A DNA stretch of 64,000 nucleotides from Candidatus Zymogenaceae bacterium (GCA_016931225.1 JAFGFE010000025.1:1-64000), one strand, 5' to 3'; positions 45,505 to 56,310 are shown, counted from the stretch's first letter. Notes: generated by a model not told the origin, from the sequence alone. Made by a program: numbers and translations.

Positions 45505-46496
45505 GAATTTGCCCATTCATGTAGAGCTAGATCGAATATATTCTTTAGTGTTCGGGCAACTCTTTTGGTTAATTTGTATTCTTCTCTCCATTCTCTTCCT
45601 GGATGTAACCTGTTCCGAAAAACTCTAATAGTATCGAATGTGACTTTTATTGAATCATTAAGTGATTCATATGTATATATATTCTCTAAAAGATCCTTAA
45701 ACTTAGCTTCCTCGAGTTTAACTTTTTTTGTTTTTTTGTTGGCAATTTTTGTCTCCAATACATCTTTCTCATATTTATATTTTAGTAAGGCCATAACTAT
45801 ACTTTCCAGAAGTATTCCAGTCAATGTTACTGTTGAAATTTTCAAATCATTTCCATTTGAAATGGATAATTCATCGTAAATGTCTATAATATTGAAATCT
45901 ATTAGTGCATCATTACTATTTATCAAGGTTTTGATTCTTTCTTTAACTTTTTCAGGATTAACAACTGCTCTATAAATAGCTGCATTAAAGGCAGGTGTGA
46001 ACAAGGCACCAAAAAATTTCCTTTTTTCATCTTCTGTAGTAAAATGAATACCTTCTTCAATCCTGTCTATAATACATAATTTTGTATATGTTGAAGTACC
46101 TTTACTGGGATGGTCATCCCTAATTTTTTCGAGTATTTCATTATCCTTTTTTGCTTCAAGCAAGTATTCCTTCGACTTATTAATATCAATAGGACCCCAA
46201 AGAGAGCCTAATTGCCATAGGATTTCCCCTTTATGTATATGACCGTATTTTGGTTCTAATACTTTTTTAAAGAAATCAAGAAGCTCTTCGTGGAAATCAA
46301 TACAAGTTTGATATTCAAAATTCTCTAATAGTTGATTACGAAAGAATCTCGTATATTTTGCCCAAACCCCATAATTACTTTGACAAACTATATCTGGTCT
46401 GTCCAAATAATCCATCAACAAATCTTTTACTTTCGTAGGTTCAAATGCTCTAATATATTTTTCAAATAAAGACTTGAAATATTCTTCTTGAATCAT
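45501..46496 (-). CDS. AT-rich orphan protein with a HEPN-like C-terminus
   Basis: 331 residues, rich in Lys, Ile, Asn and Glu, with much lower GC than both flanks, indicating recent transfer. The protein is mainly helical. The C-terminal part has IRVFRNRLHPGREW, an R-N-x-x-H-P pattern that is common in HEPN-type and related RNase or abortive-infection proteins, but I cannot align a full HEPN domain. The ATG at 46496 has GGAG at suitable distance; an earlier ATG at 46538 has none. No toxin or antitoxin partner was found, though a small Cys-rich protein lies divergently next to it. A defence role is only an inference. Confidence 0.6.
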   Translation of the reverse strand: MIQEEYFKSLFEKYIRAFEPTKVKDLLMDYLDRPDIVCQSNYGVWAKYTRFFRNQLLENFEYQTCIDFHEELLDFFKKVLEPKYGHIHKGEILWQLGSLWGPIDINKSKEYLLEAKKDNEILEKIRDDHPSKGTSTYTKLCIIDRIEEGIHFTTEDEKRKFFGALFTPAFNAAIYRAVVNPEKVKERIKTLINSNDALIDFNIIDIYDELSISNGNDLKISTVTLTGILLESIVMALLKYKYEKDVLETKIANKKTKKVKLEEAKFKDLLENIYTYESLNDSIKVTFDTIRVFRNRLHPGREWREEYKLTKRVARTLKNIFDLALHEWANS

Positions 46497-46588
46497 TATA
46501 AACTCCATAGAGTGAATGGCATAAAATCTATTTAGCATACGATATCATAGCGTAAGAATAGTATATATAAAAAATACAATGCTTAAAG

Positions 46589-46957
46589 ATGAAAATTTCT
46601 GAAAATATAAATCTTGAAAAACCAATAACATACATCGCCTGCTGTGGGTTTTACTGCAGGACGTGCAAGGTATATACGGACGGGCAGTGCCGGGGCTGTA
46701 AGCTGGGGTATGACACCGGGGAGCGGGACATCGTCCGGGCAAAGTGCAAGATAAAATTATGCTGTTTCAGGGATAACAAATTCGAGATCTGCGCCGATTG
46801 TGCGGATTTTCCCACGTGCGGGTTGATCCGGGGCAGGTTCACGGACTACAAGCTGAGGAGGAGCCTTGAGTTTCTCGATTTTATCAGGAGCGAGGGGTAT
46901 CCCGCCTTCATTGAAAAAGCGGATACCTGGAAGGACTGCCTGGGGAAACTGGATTGA
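46589..46957 (+). CDS. DUF3795 cysteine-rich protein
   Basis: 122 residues with eleven or more cysteines. ACCGFYCRTCKVY and CRGCKLGY followed by KCKIKLCCFRDNKFEICADC and FPTCGLIRG are the DUF3795 pattern, most likely zinc- or Fe-S-binding knuckles. The C-terminal helix FLDFIRSEGYPAFIEKADTW is also typical. Function is unknown; such proteins are frequent in anaerobes. The ATG lacks a clear ribosome-binding site. It is divergent from the AT-rich orphan gene, with which it may share a regulatory region, and GC returns to normal about 70 bp into the gene. Confidence 0.8.
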   Translation: MKISENINLEKPITYIACCGFYCRTCKVYTDGQCRGCKLGYDTGERDIVRAKCKIKLCCFRDNKFEICADCADFPTCGLIRGRFTDYKLRRSLEFLDFIRSEGYPAFIEKADTWKDCLGKLD

Positions 46958-47044
46958 ATCGAGGTCGCCGCGCGGTTCGGCGGCACTCTCCCGCCTGACA
47001 AATAAAAATCAGACACCATATAAAACTCACTCACCCTCGAAAAA

Positions 47045-47125
47045 TCACTCCCCTCCCACGCACCGAAAGCCGAGGTCGTCACGCGCCGTCTCCGGGAAAG
47101 AAAAATGCGGTCTATAGAAACCGTC
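47045..47125 (-). pseudogene. 3' remnant of a SUMF1-type gene
   Basis: On the minus strand 26 codons and a stop can be read: a DGFYRP start, then PETARDDLGFRCV near the end, which is the conserved C-terminus of SUMF1/FGE-sulfatase-family proteins. The DNA matches the 3' end of the intact SUMF1-type gene at 48463: 43 of 52 bases agree by eye from the stop codon on. Upstream of the fragment the family sequence is lost. So a second copy existed and was largely deleted, possibly when the methyltransferase came in. Confidence 0.75.
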
Positions 47126-47242
47126 GAAAAATAGAAGAGAAAAAAGGAGATATCGGAACCTGTCTCTGAAAAGGGGGAAGCCGCCCCAATGGACGGCATG
47201 GGAGTGGACACGGTACGGAAGGTGCGTGTTTTTAATGCCTCC

Positions 47243-48121
47243 CTATTTATTTTGCAGCAAGACAGCATCCTGGTGATTTTCCATGCCTGTTGCTTTGATA
47301 TCAATGACATCGAATAGTTTTCCCCATTCTCTCCTGATGTAGTCATGCGAATGATACGTATTTTGGTAGAAACTTGGTAATTGTATTCTCTCTCCGTAAT
47401 TATCAAATTGTCTGTATAGGAACCCCTTGTTTGCCATGATTTCAGTTGTTTCCATGCCGCATTTCCCATAATGCTTTTCCCCGTGTGTTGTAAGAATGAG
47501 ATACCCCTTCCGCTTTGTAATTCTTCTCAATTCGTTCAACCACGCACACTGCATATCCTCCGGCAAATGAGTGAATACACTTATTCCGTAAATGAAATCA
47601 AAAAAATTATCCTGGTATTCTGTCGGCGGCATGTGTGGAGAAACAGAGAAACTTCCATACTTGGAATAATTGTCGCTGAGCCATTCTATTGCTTCACTGT
47701 CAATATCGGTACCATATAAATCAGATGAAGGATGGACTATTTTCAAACATCTGATTACCCGACCACATCCGCAGCCAAAATCAAGAATTGTATTGAAATC
47801 CGTAAGCTCCTTCTCGACGGTTTTGAGGGCATCGTTGATATGATTACATACTCTGAATCCGCTTTGTATGAAGGTTGGTGCGTATCCACCAACCACTCTT
47901 ACCTGGAGATGTTTTGGAGGCGGCAGGGGCATGTCGGATTCGTATTGAATGACGGATTTCAATTGTGTGAGCTCGACTTCTATATCCAAAACATGCGATC
48001 GAAGTGAATTGAGATCATCAACTATTGCATCAATTGTATATATATATTTGATTTTCCGCCGAATCACTCTCAGTACATTCAGAACACATTCCGGAAGAAT
48101 CTTTTTGAGACATTCTTTCAT
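47243..48121 (-). CDS. Class I SAM-dependent methyltransferase
   Basis: 292 residues. A basic N-terminal helix and a coiled-coil-like segment (DDLNSLRSHVLDIEVELTQL) precede a Rossmann-type methyltransferase with ILDFGCGCGRVIRCL (SAM motif I), LYGTDIDSEAIEWL (motif II acidic loop) and FFDFIYGISVFTHLPE. Such proteins occur in surface polysaccharide loci where they modify sugars. No glycosyltransferase is next to it. AT content is higher than in the core genes, so it is probably part of the acquired patch. It lies between the SUMF1-type remnant and the intact SUMF1-type gene. Confidence 0.85.
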   Translation of the reverse strand: MKECLKKILPECVLNVLRVIRRKIKYIYTIDAIVDDLNSLRSHVLDIEVELTQLKSVIQYESDMPLPPPKHLQVRVVGGYAPTFIQSGFRVCNHINDALKTVEKELTDFNTILDFGCGCGRVIRCLKIVHPSSDLYGTDIDSEAIEWLSDNYSKYGSFSVSPHMPPTEYQDNFFDFIYGISVFTHLPEDMQCAWLNELRRITKRKGYLILTTHGEKHYGKCGMETTEIMANKGFLYRQFDNYGERIQLPSFYQNTYHSHDYIRREWGKLFDVIDIKATGMENHQDAVLLQNK

Positions 48122-48462
48122 GTTTTTCCATTGTGATCGGTTTAAAATGAAGTCAGATCTGCTGATTGATTATATTCAAATATGTTGTATTATCGACAAA
48201 ATTCGATACATCTTATATTACTTATGAAGGTATATGTCAATCGGAATTTAAAAATCCCGGTATCGGGCGGTGGCATCCGACGCATTCGGCGCCATCTTGA
48301 TCTTGAAAATTTTGAAATGCCTTCCGATGGTGGATTCTTGTATTGTCCGGACTGCAATACTATCCGATTCTTGATGATGAAATTGCAACGGGGGACTGTG
48401 GAGAAATATCGACAGCAGTACTCAGGTATATGATGGAAAGTGTAGAAAGCGGGAGAATCACC
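48122..48462. other. Interval between methyltransferase and SUMF1-type gene
   Basis: 340 bp, AT-rich at the left end where a TATAAT (48169-48174, minus strand) may be the methyltransferase -10. The right part has short open frames in the plus strand but none with a ribosome-binding site or recognisable domain. It may be the debris of a lost gene. Confidence 0.45.
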
Positions 48463-49284
48463 TCACTCCTTTTCCACGCATCGAAAGCCGAGGTTCGAAA
48501 GCGCCGTCTCCGGGAGAAGCGGGGTGCGGTCGTAAACCGTGGTCGGACGGGCGCTGTCCCACGCGCCGCCCCGGGCCGTCCGCACATCCCCCCTGATCGG
48601 CCCCTTGGGGTCGCTTTTCGGCGAGCGGGCGTAGTATTCCTCCCCGTAGCGATCCCGGGTCCACTCCATCACGTTTCCCGCCATGTCGAAAAGCCCGAAG
48701 CCGTTGGGGATATAGCTCATGACGGGCGTTATCGAGGTGAAGGAGCCCGCCAGGTTGCTTCGGAGCGCATCGAACTCGTCGCCCCAGGGATAGACCGCGT
48801 CGGGAATCCCCCCCCGGGCGGCGTATTCCCACTGGGCCTCGGTGGGGAGTTTCTTTCCCGCCCACTCGGCGTATGCCTGCGCCCCGTACCACGTCACCCC
48901 CACCGCCGGGTATTCGGCCATGCCCTTGTTCGGTGAGAACCTCCCGCTTTTCACCTCCACGTTGGCAACCCCCAGGTCCACCAGGGGGTTCCCGTCCAGG
49001 GCGATGGTGCCGATGTCGTCCAGGAACCGGGCGAAGTCGGCGGCCGTCACCTCGTGGGCGTCCATCGTGAAGGGAGAGAGCGTCACCTCGTGGGCCGGGG
49101 CGGCGTCGGCTTTGCCTCCGTTACTTCCCATCAGGAACGTCCCCCCCTCAAGGTGAACGACGTCTCCCAGCTCCTGGGCGGCAGCGGCCACGGGAAGGAG
49201 CGCCGATGCCGTCACCGTCAACATGACGGCGAGCAACACGGCGGGTGCCAGGCTCGTCTTTTTTTGAATATGTGCCGTTTTCAT
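48463..49284 (-). CDS. Exported SUMF1/FGE-sulfatase family protein without the catalytic Cys
   Basis: 273 residues with a signal peptide to about residue 37 (LLPVAAAAQEL). The SUMF1 fold is clear: LEGGTFLMGSNGG, HEVTLSPFTMDAHEVTAADF, VGVTWYGAQAYAEWAGKKLPTEAQWEYAARGG split over its loops, DMAGNVMEWTRDRY and the terminal ALSNLGFRCVEKE. In true formylglycine-generating enzymes two Cys bind copper just after the RGGS motif; here ARGGAWDSARPTTVYDRT has none. It therefore probably does not mature the sulfatase encoded 3 kb away and is more likely a binding or structural protein outside the cytoplasm. Confidence 0.88.
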   Translation of the reverse strand: MKTAHIQKKTSLAPAVLLAVMLTVTASALLPVAAAAQELGDVVHLEGGTFLMGSNGGKADAAPAHEVTLSPFTMDAHEVTAADFARFLDDIGTIALDGNPLVDLGVANVEVKSGRFSPNKGMAEYPAVGVTWYGAQAYAEWAGKKLPTEAQWEYAARGGIPDAVYPWGDEFDALRSNLAGSFTSITPVMSYIPNGFGLFDMAGNVMEWTRDRYGEEYYARSPKSDPKGPIRGDVRTARGGAWDSARPTTVYDRTPLLPETALSNLGFRCVEKE

Positions 49285-49304
49285 GGGTTTTCGGTTCGAT
49301 CGAG

Positions 49305-49338
49305 AAAAAAGGGCGGGACCCCGGAGGGGACCCCGCCC
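49305..49338 (-). terminator. Intrinsic terminator of the small exported protein gene
   Basis: On the minus strand, a GC-rich stem (GGGCGGG and CCCGCCC with an inner mismatch) is followed by six T. It lies only about 20 bp before the SUMF1-type start codon, so that gene would depend on read-through. Confidence 0.75.
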
Positions 49339-49365
49339 GCATCACGCAAAAAATTGCGCGGATGG

Positions 49366-49965
49366 TTACTCGGTGCCCTCCAGGGGGATGAGGCGGAAGC
49401 TGTGCACCACTTCTTCATAGATGGGGCCCCACTCCTCGAACTGGCGATACACGCCGCACAGTCCCACGACGTAGGCGCTCTTGTTGCCGTACATCTTGAT
49501 GTGCCACCGGTGGATTTCCTCGGGATCGTCCTTGTCCACCTCTTTATACCAGTAGGCGGATCCGCCCTCAAAGCCGTCCAGTACAATAAGGTCGGTATAA
49601 TCGGGATCGGGAGAGTTGATATTCTGGAGGTCGGACTTCTTGTTTTCGTTGAACATCGTGCTCGAGGACACGTCGGGCATCCAAACCCAGTTTACGTAGA
49701 TCGACAGGGCGCTGTCCAATCCGCCGCCGGCAACACCGGGGATCTTGGACTTGAGCATGCCGCCCACCGCGCCGCCGCCGGAGCCGGGCTGATACAGCCA
49801 GGTCGTGGTCTTGTCAATTTTGTCTTCCAGGGAGAACTCCTTGGGCAGCTCGAAGGCGTAGCCGTACTCGGGCACTTCTACGTCCACATACTCGCCGCTC
49901 TGACCGAAGGCCACGCCGACGGTCAACAGCATCACCAAGGCGGTGAATACCGCAAGCTTCTTCAT
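49366..49965 (-). CDS. Small exported protein, PsbP/Mog1-like fold possible
   Basis: 199 residues. The signal peptide is MKKLAVFTALVMLLTVGVAF followed by GQ. The mature part begins with EYGYAFELPKEFSLEDK and has an alternating beta-strand pattern ending in IYEEVVHSFRLI, which resembles PsbP/Mog1-like (DUF1795) domains; I cannot prove this. The ATG at 49965 has AAGGAGG 8 bases before. It is the first gene of a minus-strand pair with the SUMF1-type gene. Confidence 0.75.
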   Translation of the reverse strand: MKKLAVFTALVMLLTVGVAFGQSGEYVDVEVPEYGYAFELPKEFSLEDKIDKTTTWLYQPGSGGGAVGGMLKSKIPGVAGGGLDSALSIYVNWVWMPDVSSSTMFNENKKSDLQNINSPDPDYTDLIVLDGFEGGSAYWYKEVDKDDPEEIHRWHIKMYGNKSAYVVGLCGVYRQFEEWGPIYEEVVHSFRLIPLEGTE

Positions 49966-50429
49966 ACAAACCTCCTTGTAGGTTTTTTGAGACAAAAAAA
50001 GAGAAACGCTCCTGCTTTCTCACTGCTTAAAACTATTCCAATATTATATCATACAATTATATACGGTGTATAAAAAAGTGCGGAGGACACATACGGAAAG
50101 AAAATATGAACGATGAGCGAGCCTGTCGGTTCGTTCCCCATCCTTTTTCCTTGTCGTTTCTCATCGGAAGCGGGGGGCTGGCGGCGGTGACGACCGGATG
50201 GACAGAGGAATATTCCAAGAGTTGCACAGACATAAAAAAACAAGTATACTCGATGAAAGCACAAGAGGGGCGGACTCCCTTCGCGGCAATACCCATTGTT
50301 CGATTCCCCCCTTTCTTCGGATGTGTTTTCTGCATTCATCCGGTATGTCGGCGGGATTTCCCACAGGTTGCGCGGGGGCGGGGGAACGGATGATGCCTCA
50401 TGTCGGCGCTTACATTCTCGAGGAAGAAT
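49966..50429. other. Divergent interval between the exported protein and PlsC-hydrolase genes
   Basis: 460 bp. It contains one clear plus-strand promoter at 50222-50250. Open frames on both strands lack ribosome-binding sites and are not credible. No RNA was recognised. Confidence 0.5.
50222..50250 (+). promoter_or_regulatory. Promoter upstream of the PlsC-hydrolase gene
   Basis: TTGCAC at 50222-50227, a 17-bp spacer and TATACT at 50245-50250. The leader would be about 170 nt long. Confidence 0.6.
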
Positions 50430-52622
50430 ATGCCTCAATTGAAGGAATTTAACCGGTCGAGTGCGGCGCGCATGCGCTTTCTGGTGGACACCCTCATCCG
50501 GATATCCCGGGTGAAACTCATCACCAGGGGCATTGAACAGGTGCCGGATCGCTCAACGATTTTTGTCTGCAATCACTTTACTCGCATGGAGGCAATACTG
50601 CTTCCCTACGTGATGTTGAGCAGGAGGGGCCTCCTGACCAGAAGCCTCACGGCCCAGTACGTTTTCGATGCGTTTCCCAAGGATTTCATGGCGGGCCTCG
50701 GATCGGTGCCGCTGAAGCTGGCGGACCGCGACGATCTTGCCGTCAAGAGCCTCCTTTCCGGGGAGTGCTGGATCATCTTCCCGGAGGGACGGATGATCAA
50801 GGACAAGAACGTGATGGAGGGGGACACCTTCCGCATCCACGACGGCGACGTCAAACTGGATCGTCCCCCCCACACCGGGGCGGCGGTGCTTGCCCTCAGG
50901 GCGCGGGCGGCCCTGGAGCTGTTCGAGGAGTTTGCTCGAAAACACCGTCTCGAAAACATCTTCGACCTGGAGCGGCTTGAGGACCTGAAGGTTACCCTGG
51001 TGCCGGTGAATATCACCTACTATCCGCTGCGGGTGGACGAAACCGGCCTGTCCCGGCAGGTGGAGCGACTGGCCGATTATCTGGAGAGCGTCAGTCTTTC
51101 CGACCAGCTCATCGAAGAGTTGAAGGTGGAAAGCTCCATCTTTTCCCCCGGTGTTGAAATACACGTAAACTTCGGCGAGACGATAGACATTAAGGATTAT
51201 ACGAAAAAGATATCCCCCACAAGCGTCTTTCCGCCCGTGGGGAAAACCCCCGGAGCGCCCTCGAAGGCCGTAAAAGACGCCGTAAACCGCCTGATGTTTC
51301 ACTACATGGGGCGTATCTACCGCCTGACCACAGTCACACCGGATCACCTGGCGGCACGGCTCCTGTTCAGCATGGCGCGCCGGGGAATGGTACGGGAAAG
51401 CGTGGAAGATATCCGCCGCCGGGTGTTTCTGGCCGCCATGAAGGTCAGGAAGCTTACGGATCTCTTCATTCACGACGCCGTAGCTGAACATCCCGAAAGC
51501 CTGGTGAAATGGGGCGGGAACGCCCTGGACGGCTTTTTCGACATGGGAATCGACGAGTCCTTGATAGAAATGAAGGAAGAGCAGTTGATCATCAGGGAGC
51601 GGGACTTCAAGTGGCCCCAGGAGTTCCACGATATCCGGGTCCTCAATACCATCCAGGTCATCAACAACGAGATCACCCCGATCACCGAGGTGACAGACAT
51701 CGTTGATAAAACCCTGAAGCTTTCAGGACGGCGACTTAAGGAGGAGACCGCCGGGGCGCTGGCGCTGACCGAGGAGGAGAAATACCAGCGGGACTACACC
51801 CGATTCTTTTCAAAGGATGAATCGAAGGAGCAGCGTTTCGGGTGGCCGAAGCTGACCATCGGCTCGAGAAAAACCGGCGTGCTCCTGATACACGGGTACA
51901 TGGCCAGCCCCGAAGAGATGCGCCCCCTGCACGAGAGCCTTGTCCAGGACGGATACACGGTCTATTCCGTCAGGCTGGCGGGGCACGGCACATCCCCCTT
52001 CGATCTGGATACCCGAAGCTGGGAGGAGTGGTATCGCTCGGTACGGGTCGGGGTGAGCGTGATCACCAACCTGACGGATCGCTTTTTCGTATGCGGATTT
52101 TCCATGGGGGGGCTCTTGGCGTGGCACCTGGCGGCCCAGGGTCACCCGAAGTTATCGGGGATCGCATCGATTTCGGCGGCGATGAAGCTGGTGAACAGAT
52201 CATCGATGCTTGCCCCGGCCATCGATTTTGTCGGCGGCGTCATGAAATTCTTCGGCGCCAAGAAGGGGCCGGTGCAGTTCGTAAAGAACAACCCGGAAAA
52301 TCCGCATATCAATTATTTCAAGAATCCGATTCACGGCATCGACCAGCTTCTGGAGCTCGCGGACGTCGTCAAGGGGGAGCTTTACCGGGTGGAGATACCG
52401 GCGTTGATTCTCCAGGGGGGAGGTGATCCCACGGTGGACCCGGAGAGCGCCGGGGAGTACTACAGCGCCATCAATTCGGACATCAAGGGGCTGGTCTGGA
52501 TCGATTCCCCCTATCACGGCATCGTATACCGGGGAGGGGACGAGGTGATCGACCAGGTATTGCAGTTCATTCACGATCCAAAATCGGCGCGGGAGGATTC
52601 GCATCGGTGGATTCGGGGGTAG
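50430..52622 (+). CDS. Fusion: PlsC-type acyltransferase + alpha/beta hydrolase
   Basis: 730 residues. The N-terminal part is an acyltransferase: FVCNHFTRMEAILLP has the H-x4-E form of the H-x4-D catalytic motif and IIFPEGRMIKD the second block. A central 170-residue helical region of unknown fold follows. The C-terminal part (about 480-725) is an alpha/beta hydrolase: GVLLIHGYMASPEE (oxyanion hole), FFVCGFSMGGLLAWHL with the nucleophile Ser558 in GFSMGG, LILQGGGDPTVDPES and the final His in SPYHGI. So one chain could add and remove acyl groups, for example in phospholipid remodelling or storage lipid use. The ATG at 50430 with GAGGAA before it is preferred; an ATG at 50400 is possible. Confidence 0.85.
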   Translation: MPQLKEFNRSSAARMRFLVDTLIRISRVKLITRGIEQVPDRSTIFVCNHFTRMEAILLPYVMLSRRGLLTRSLTAQYVFDAFPKDFMAGLGSVPLKLADRDDLAVKSLLSGECWIIFPEGRMIKDKNVMEGDTFRIHDGDVKLDRPPHTGAAVLALRARAALELFEEFARKHRLENIFDLERLEDLKVTLVPVNITYYPLRVDETGLSRQVERLADYLESVSLSDQLIEELKVESSIFSPGVEIHVNFGETIDIKDYTKKISPTSVFPPVGKTPGAPSKAVKDAVNRLMFHYMGRIYRLTTVTPDHLAARLLFSMARRGMVRESVEDIRRRVFLAAMKVRKLTDLFIHDAVAEHPESLVKWGGNALDGFFDMGIDESLIEMKEEQLIIRERDFKWPQEFHDIRVLNTIQVINNEITPITEVTDIVDKTLKLSGRRLKEETAGALALTEEEKYQRDYTRFFSKDESKEQRFGWPKLTIGSRKTGVLLIHGYMASPEEMRPLHESLVQDGYTVYSVRLAGHGTSPFDLDTRSWEEWYRSVRVGVSVITNLTDRFFVCGFSMGGLLAWHLAAQGHPKLSGIASISAAMKLVNRSSMLAPAIDFVGGVMKFFGAKKGPVQFVKNNPENPHINYFKNPIHGIDQLLELADVVKGELYRVEIPALILQGGGDPTVDPESAGEYYSAINSDIKGLVWIDSPYHGIVYRGGDEVIDQVLQFIHDPKSAREDSHRWIRG

Positions 52623-52716
52623 AGATCGCCCCCGTCATCCATGATCCATATCACGGAGGGCGTCGGGCGGGGCAGGGGAACCGGAAGCCGTCTTCCCGGT
52701 GCTCCACGACGGGGCG

Positions 52717-54584
<1,868 letters not shown>

Positions 54585-54616
54585 TTAACTTCTTCTATAT
54601 TCGCGATCGGGGGCTC

Positions 54617-54637
54617 TTGTCTGTATCGTGCAGACAA
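54617..54637. repeat. Inverted repeat upstream of purA
   Basis: TTGTCTG-N7-CAGACAA, perfect 7-bp arms, 48 bp before the purA start. It may be an operator, but no PurR-type match (ACGNAAACGTTTNCGT) is seen. Confidence 0.4.
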
Positions 54638-54678
54638 AATAATCCGTAACGCGGCACAAGCGGCGCCGCGACGAAACG

Positions 54679-54696
54679 GGACGCACTTTTGCGTCC
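54679..54696 (-). terminator. Possible terminator after serA
   Basis: GGACGCA-N4-TGCGTCC stem 20 bp after the serA stop; the tail on the minus strand is only weakly T-rich. Confidence 0.35.
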
Positions 54697-54716
54697 TGTG
54701 ATTATATGGATTATCT

Positions 54717-56300
54717 TTAGAGCTTGACCTGTTGCACGGTGAGCACGTGCGGGAGTTCTTTCAGTTTTTTCATTACCTCCGGGGGGACGTCGTCGTCCAC
54801 CGAGAGAATCACAAGCGCCGTCCCGCCCATCTTCGTTCGTGCCATGTGCATCAGCGCCAGATTAATGTTATTTTCGCCCAGCAAGGTGCCGATCGATCCG
54901 ACGACGCCCGGTTTGTCGTTGTTTTTCAGCACCAGCATGATCCCGTGGGGGATGGCCTCGAGCTTGAATTCGTTTAGCTCCAGAATGCGGGGATTATCCA
55001 CGCCGAAATTTGTCCCGGCGATGACCCGATTCCCCTGCTGTGTTTTCGCGGTGAGCCTGACCATGTTGGTGTATCCGCCGGCCTGTTCGCTTTTGGATTC
55101 CACCACCTTGATGCCCCGCTCTTTCGCGATGATGGGCGCGTTTACGTAATTGGCCTTTTCCTCCAGGATCGGCTCGAAAATCCCCTTGAGAAACGCAACG
55201 GTAATCGGCGGGGTTTCCAGATTCGTCACCTCGCCCAGGTATTCGATGTTGACCTCGGTGAGTCCCGGCAGACCGAGCTGAGACAGAAACGAGCCGAGTA
55301 TCTCCGCCAGGTGGATGTAGGGCTGGATTTCCGTCGCCGCCTCGGGACTGACGGACGGCATGTTCAGGGCGTTTCTGACGATTCCCCGGGTGAGATAATC
55401 AACGATCTGTTCCGCCACCGCCACCGCCACATTCACCTGGGCCTCTTCAGTGGACGCCCCCAGGTGAGGCGTTAGGACGACCCGCTCGTGTTCCATCAGG
55501 GGGCTGGAATCCGGCGGCTCCTTTGAGAAGACGTCCAGCGCCGCTCCGCCCACGATCCCCTCGTTGAGCGCCCACAGGAGATCGTCCTCGTTGACGATGC
55601 CGCCGCGGGCGCAGTTGACGACCAACACCCCACGTTTCATCTTTGAGAAGGCGTCTTTATTGAGGAGGTTGAGCGTTTCATCGGTCTTCGGACTGTGGAT
55701 GGTGATGATGTCCGCTCGGGCGAACAGCTCATCCAGTTCGACAAGCTCCACGCCCAGCTTCTCCACCGCCTCCTGGCTGATGAAGGGATCGTGCGCGATG
55801 ACGTTCATCCTGAGTCCCTGGGCCCGTAATGTAACGATTTTCCCAATGTTTCCCAGGCCCAGAACGCCCAAGGTCTTGTTGAAGACCTCTTTTCCGATGA
55901 ATTTTTTCTTTTCCCACAGGCCCTGCCGCATGGACTGGGTCGCCTGGGGGATGTTTCGGGAAAGGGACAGCATCATTGCGATGGAGTGCTCGGCGGTGGT
56001 GATGGTGTTCCCGCCGGGGGTGTTCATTACCACGATGCCCCGCTTGCTGGCGGCGGGTATATCCACGTTATCCACGCCGATTCCCGCCCGCCCGACGACC
56101 TTGAGGTTGTCGGCGGCTTCGATGATGTCCACGGTTACTTTTGTGGCGGATCGAATGGCCAGGCCGTGATACTGACCGATGATCTCTTTCAACTCATCGG
56201 GGGAAAGACCCGTCTTGACGTCCACCTCGATGCCGTCGGCGTTTTTAAAAATATCGATGCCCTTTTCGGACATGCTGTCGCTGACAAGAACCTTTTTCAT
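54717..56300 (-). CDS. serA: D-3-phosphoglycerate dehydrogenase
   Basis: 527 residues, the long form. It oxidises 3-phosphoglycerate with NAD+, the first step of serine synthesis. The dehydrogenase part shows VVGRAGIGVDNVD, LGVLGLGNIGKIV (NAD site), NCARGGIVNE (catalytic Arg) and LTPHLGASTEEAQ (catalytic His). Then come the intervening ASB domain and a C-terminal ACT domain (VVGSIGTLLGENNINLALM), the likely serine-binding feedback site. GAGGATAG precedes the ATG. It lies 10 bp after the aminotransferase gene that provides the second step. Confidence 0.96.
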   Translation of the reverse strand: MKKVLVSDSMSEKGIDIFKNADGIEVDVKTGLSPDELKEIIGQYHGLAIRSATKVTVDIIEAADNLKVVGRAGIGVDNVDIPAASKRGIVVMNTPGGNTITTAEHSIAMMLSLSRNIPQATQSMRQGLWEKKKFIGKEVFNKTLGVLGLGNIGKIVTLRAQGLRMNVIAHDPFISQEAVEKLGVELVELDELFARADIITIHSPKTDETLNLLNKDAFSKMKRGVLVVNCARGGIVNEDDLLWALNEGIVGGAALDVFSKEPPDSSPLMEHERVVLTPHLGASTEEAQVNVAVAVAEQIVDYLTRGIVRNALNMPSVSPEAATEIQPYIHLAEILGSFLSQLGLPGLTEVNIEYLGEVTNLETPPITVAFLKGIFEPILEEKANYVNAPIIAKERGIKVVESKSEQAGGYTNMVRLTAKTQQGNRVIAGTNFGVDNPRILELNEFKLEAIPHGIMLVLKNNDKPGVVGSIGTLLGENNINLALMHMARTKMGGTALVILSVDDDVPPEVMKKLKELPHVLTVQQVKL

Positions 56301-56310
56301 TGTTCTATCC

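Noticed and set aside
48343-48936. Plus-strand frame of 197 codons over the SUMF1-type 3' end
   Set aside because: Most of it is the complement of the SUMF1-type gene. The first 50 codons lie in non-coding sequence and show nothing recognisable.
50049-50438. 129-codon minus-strand frame before the PlsC-hydrolase gene
   Set aside because: No ribosome-binding site and no domain; it overlaps the promoter and start of the real gene.
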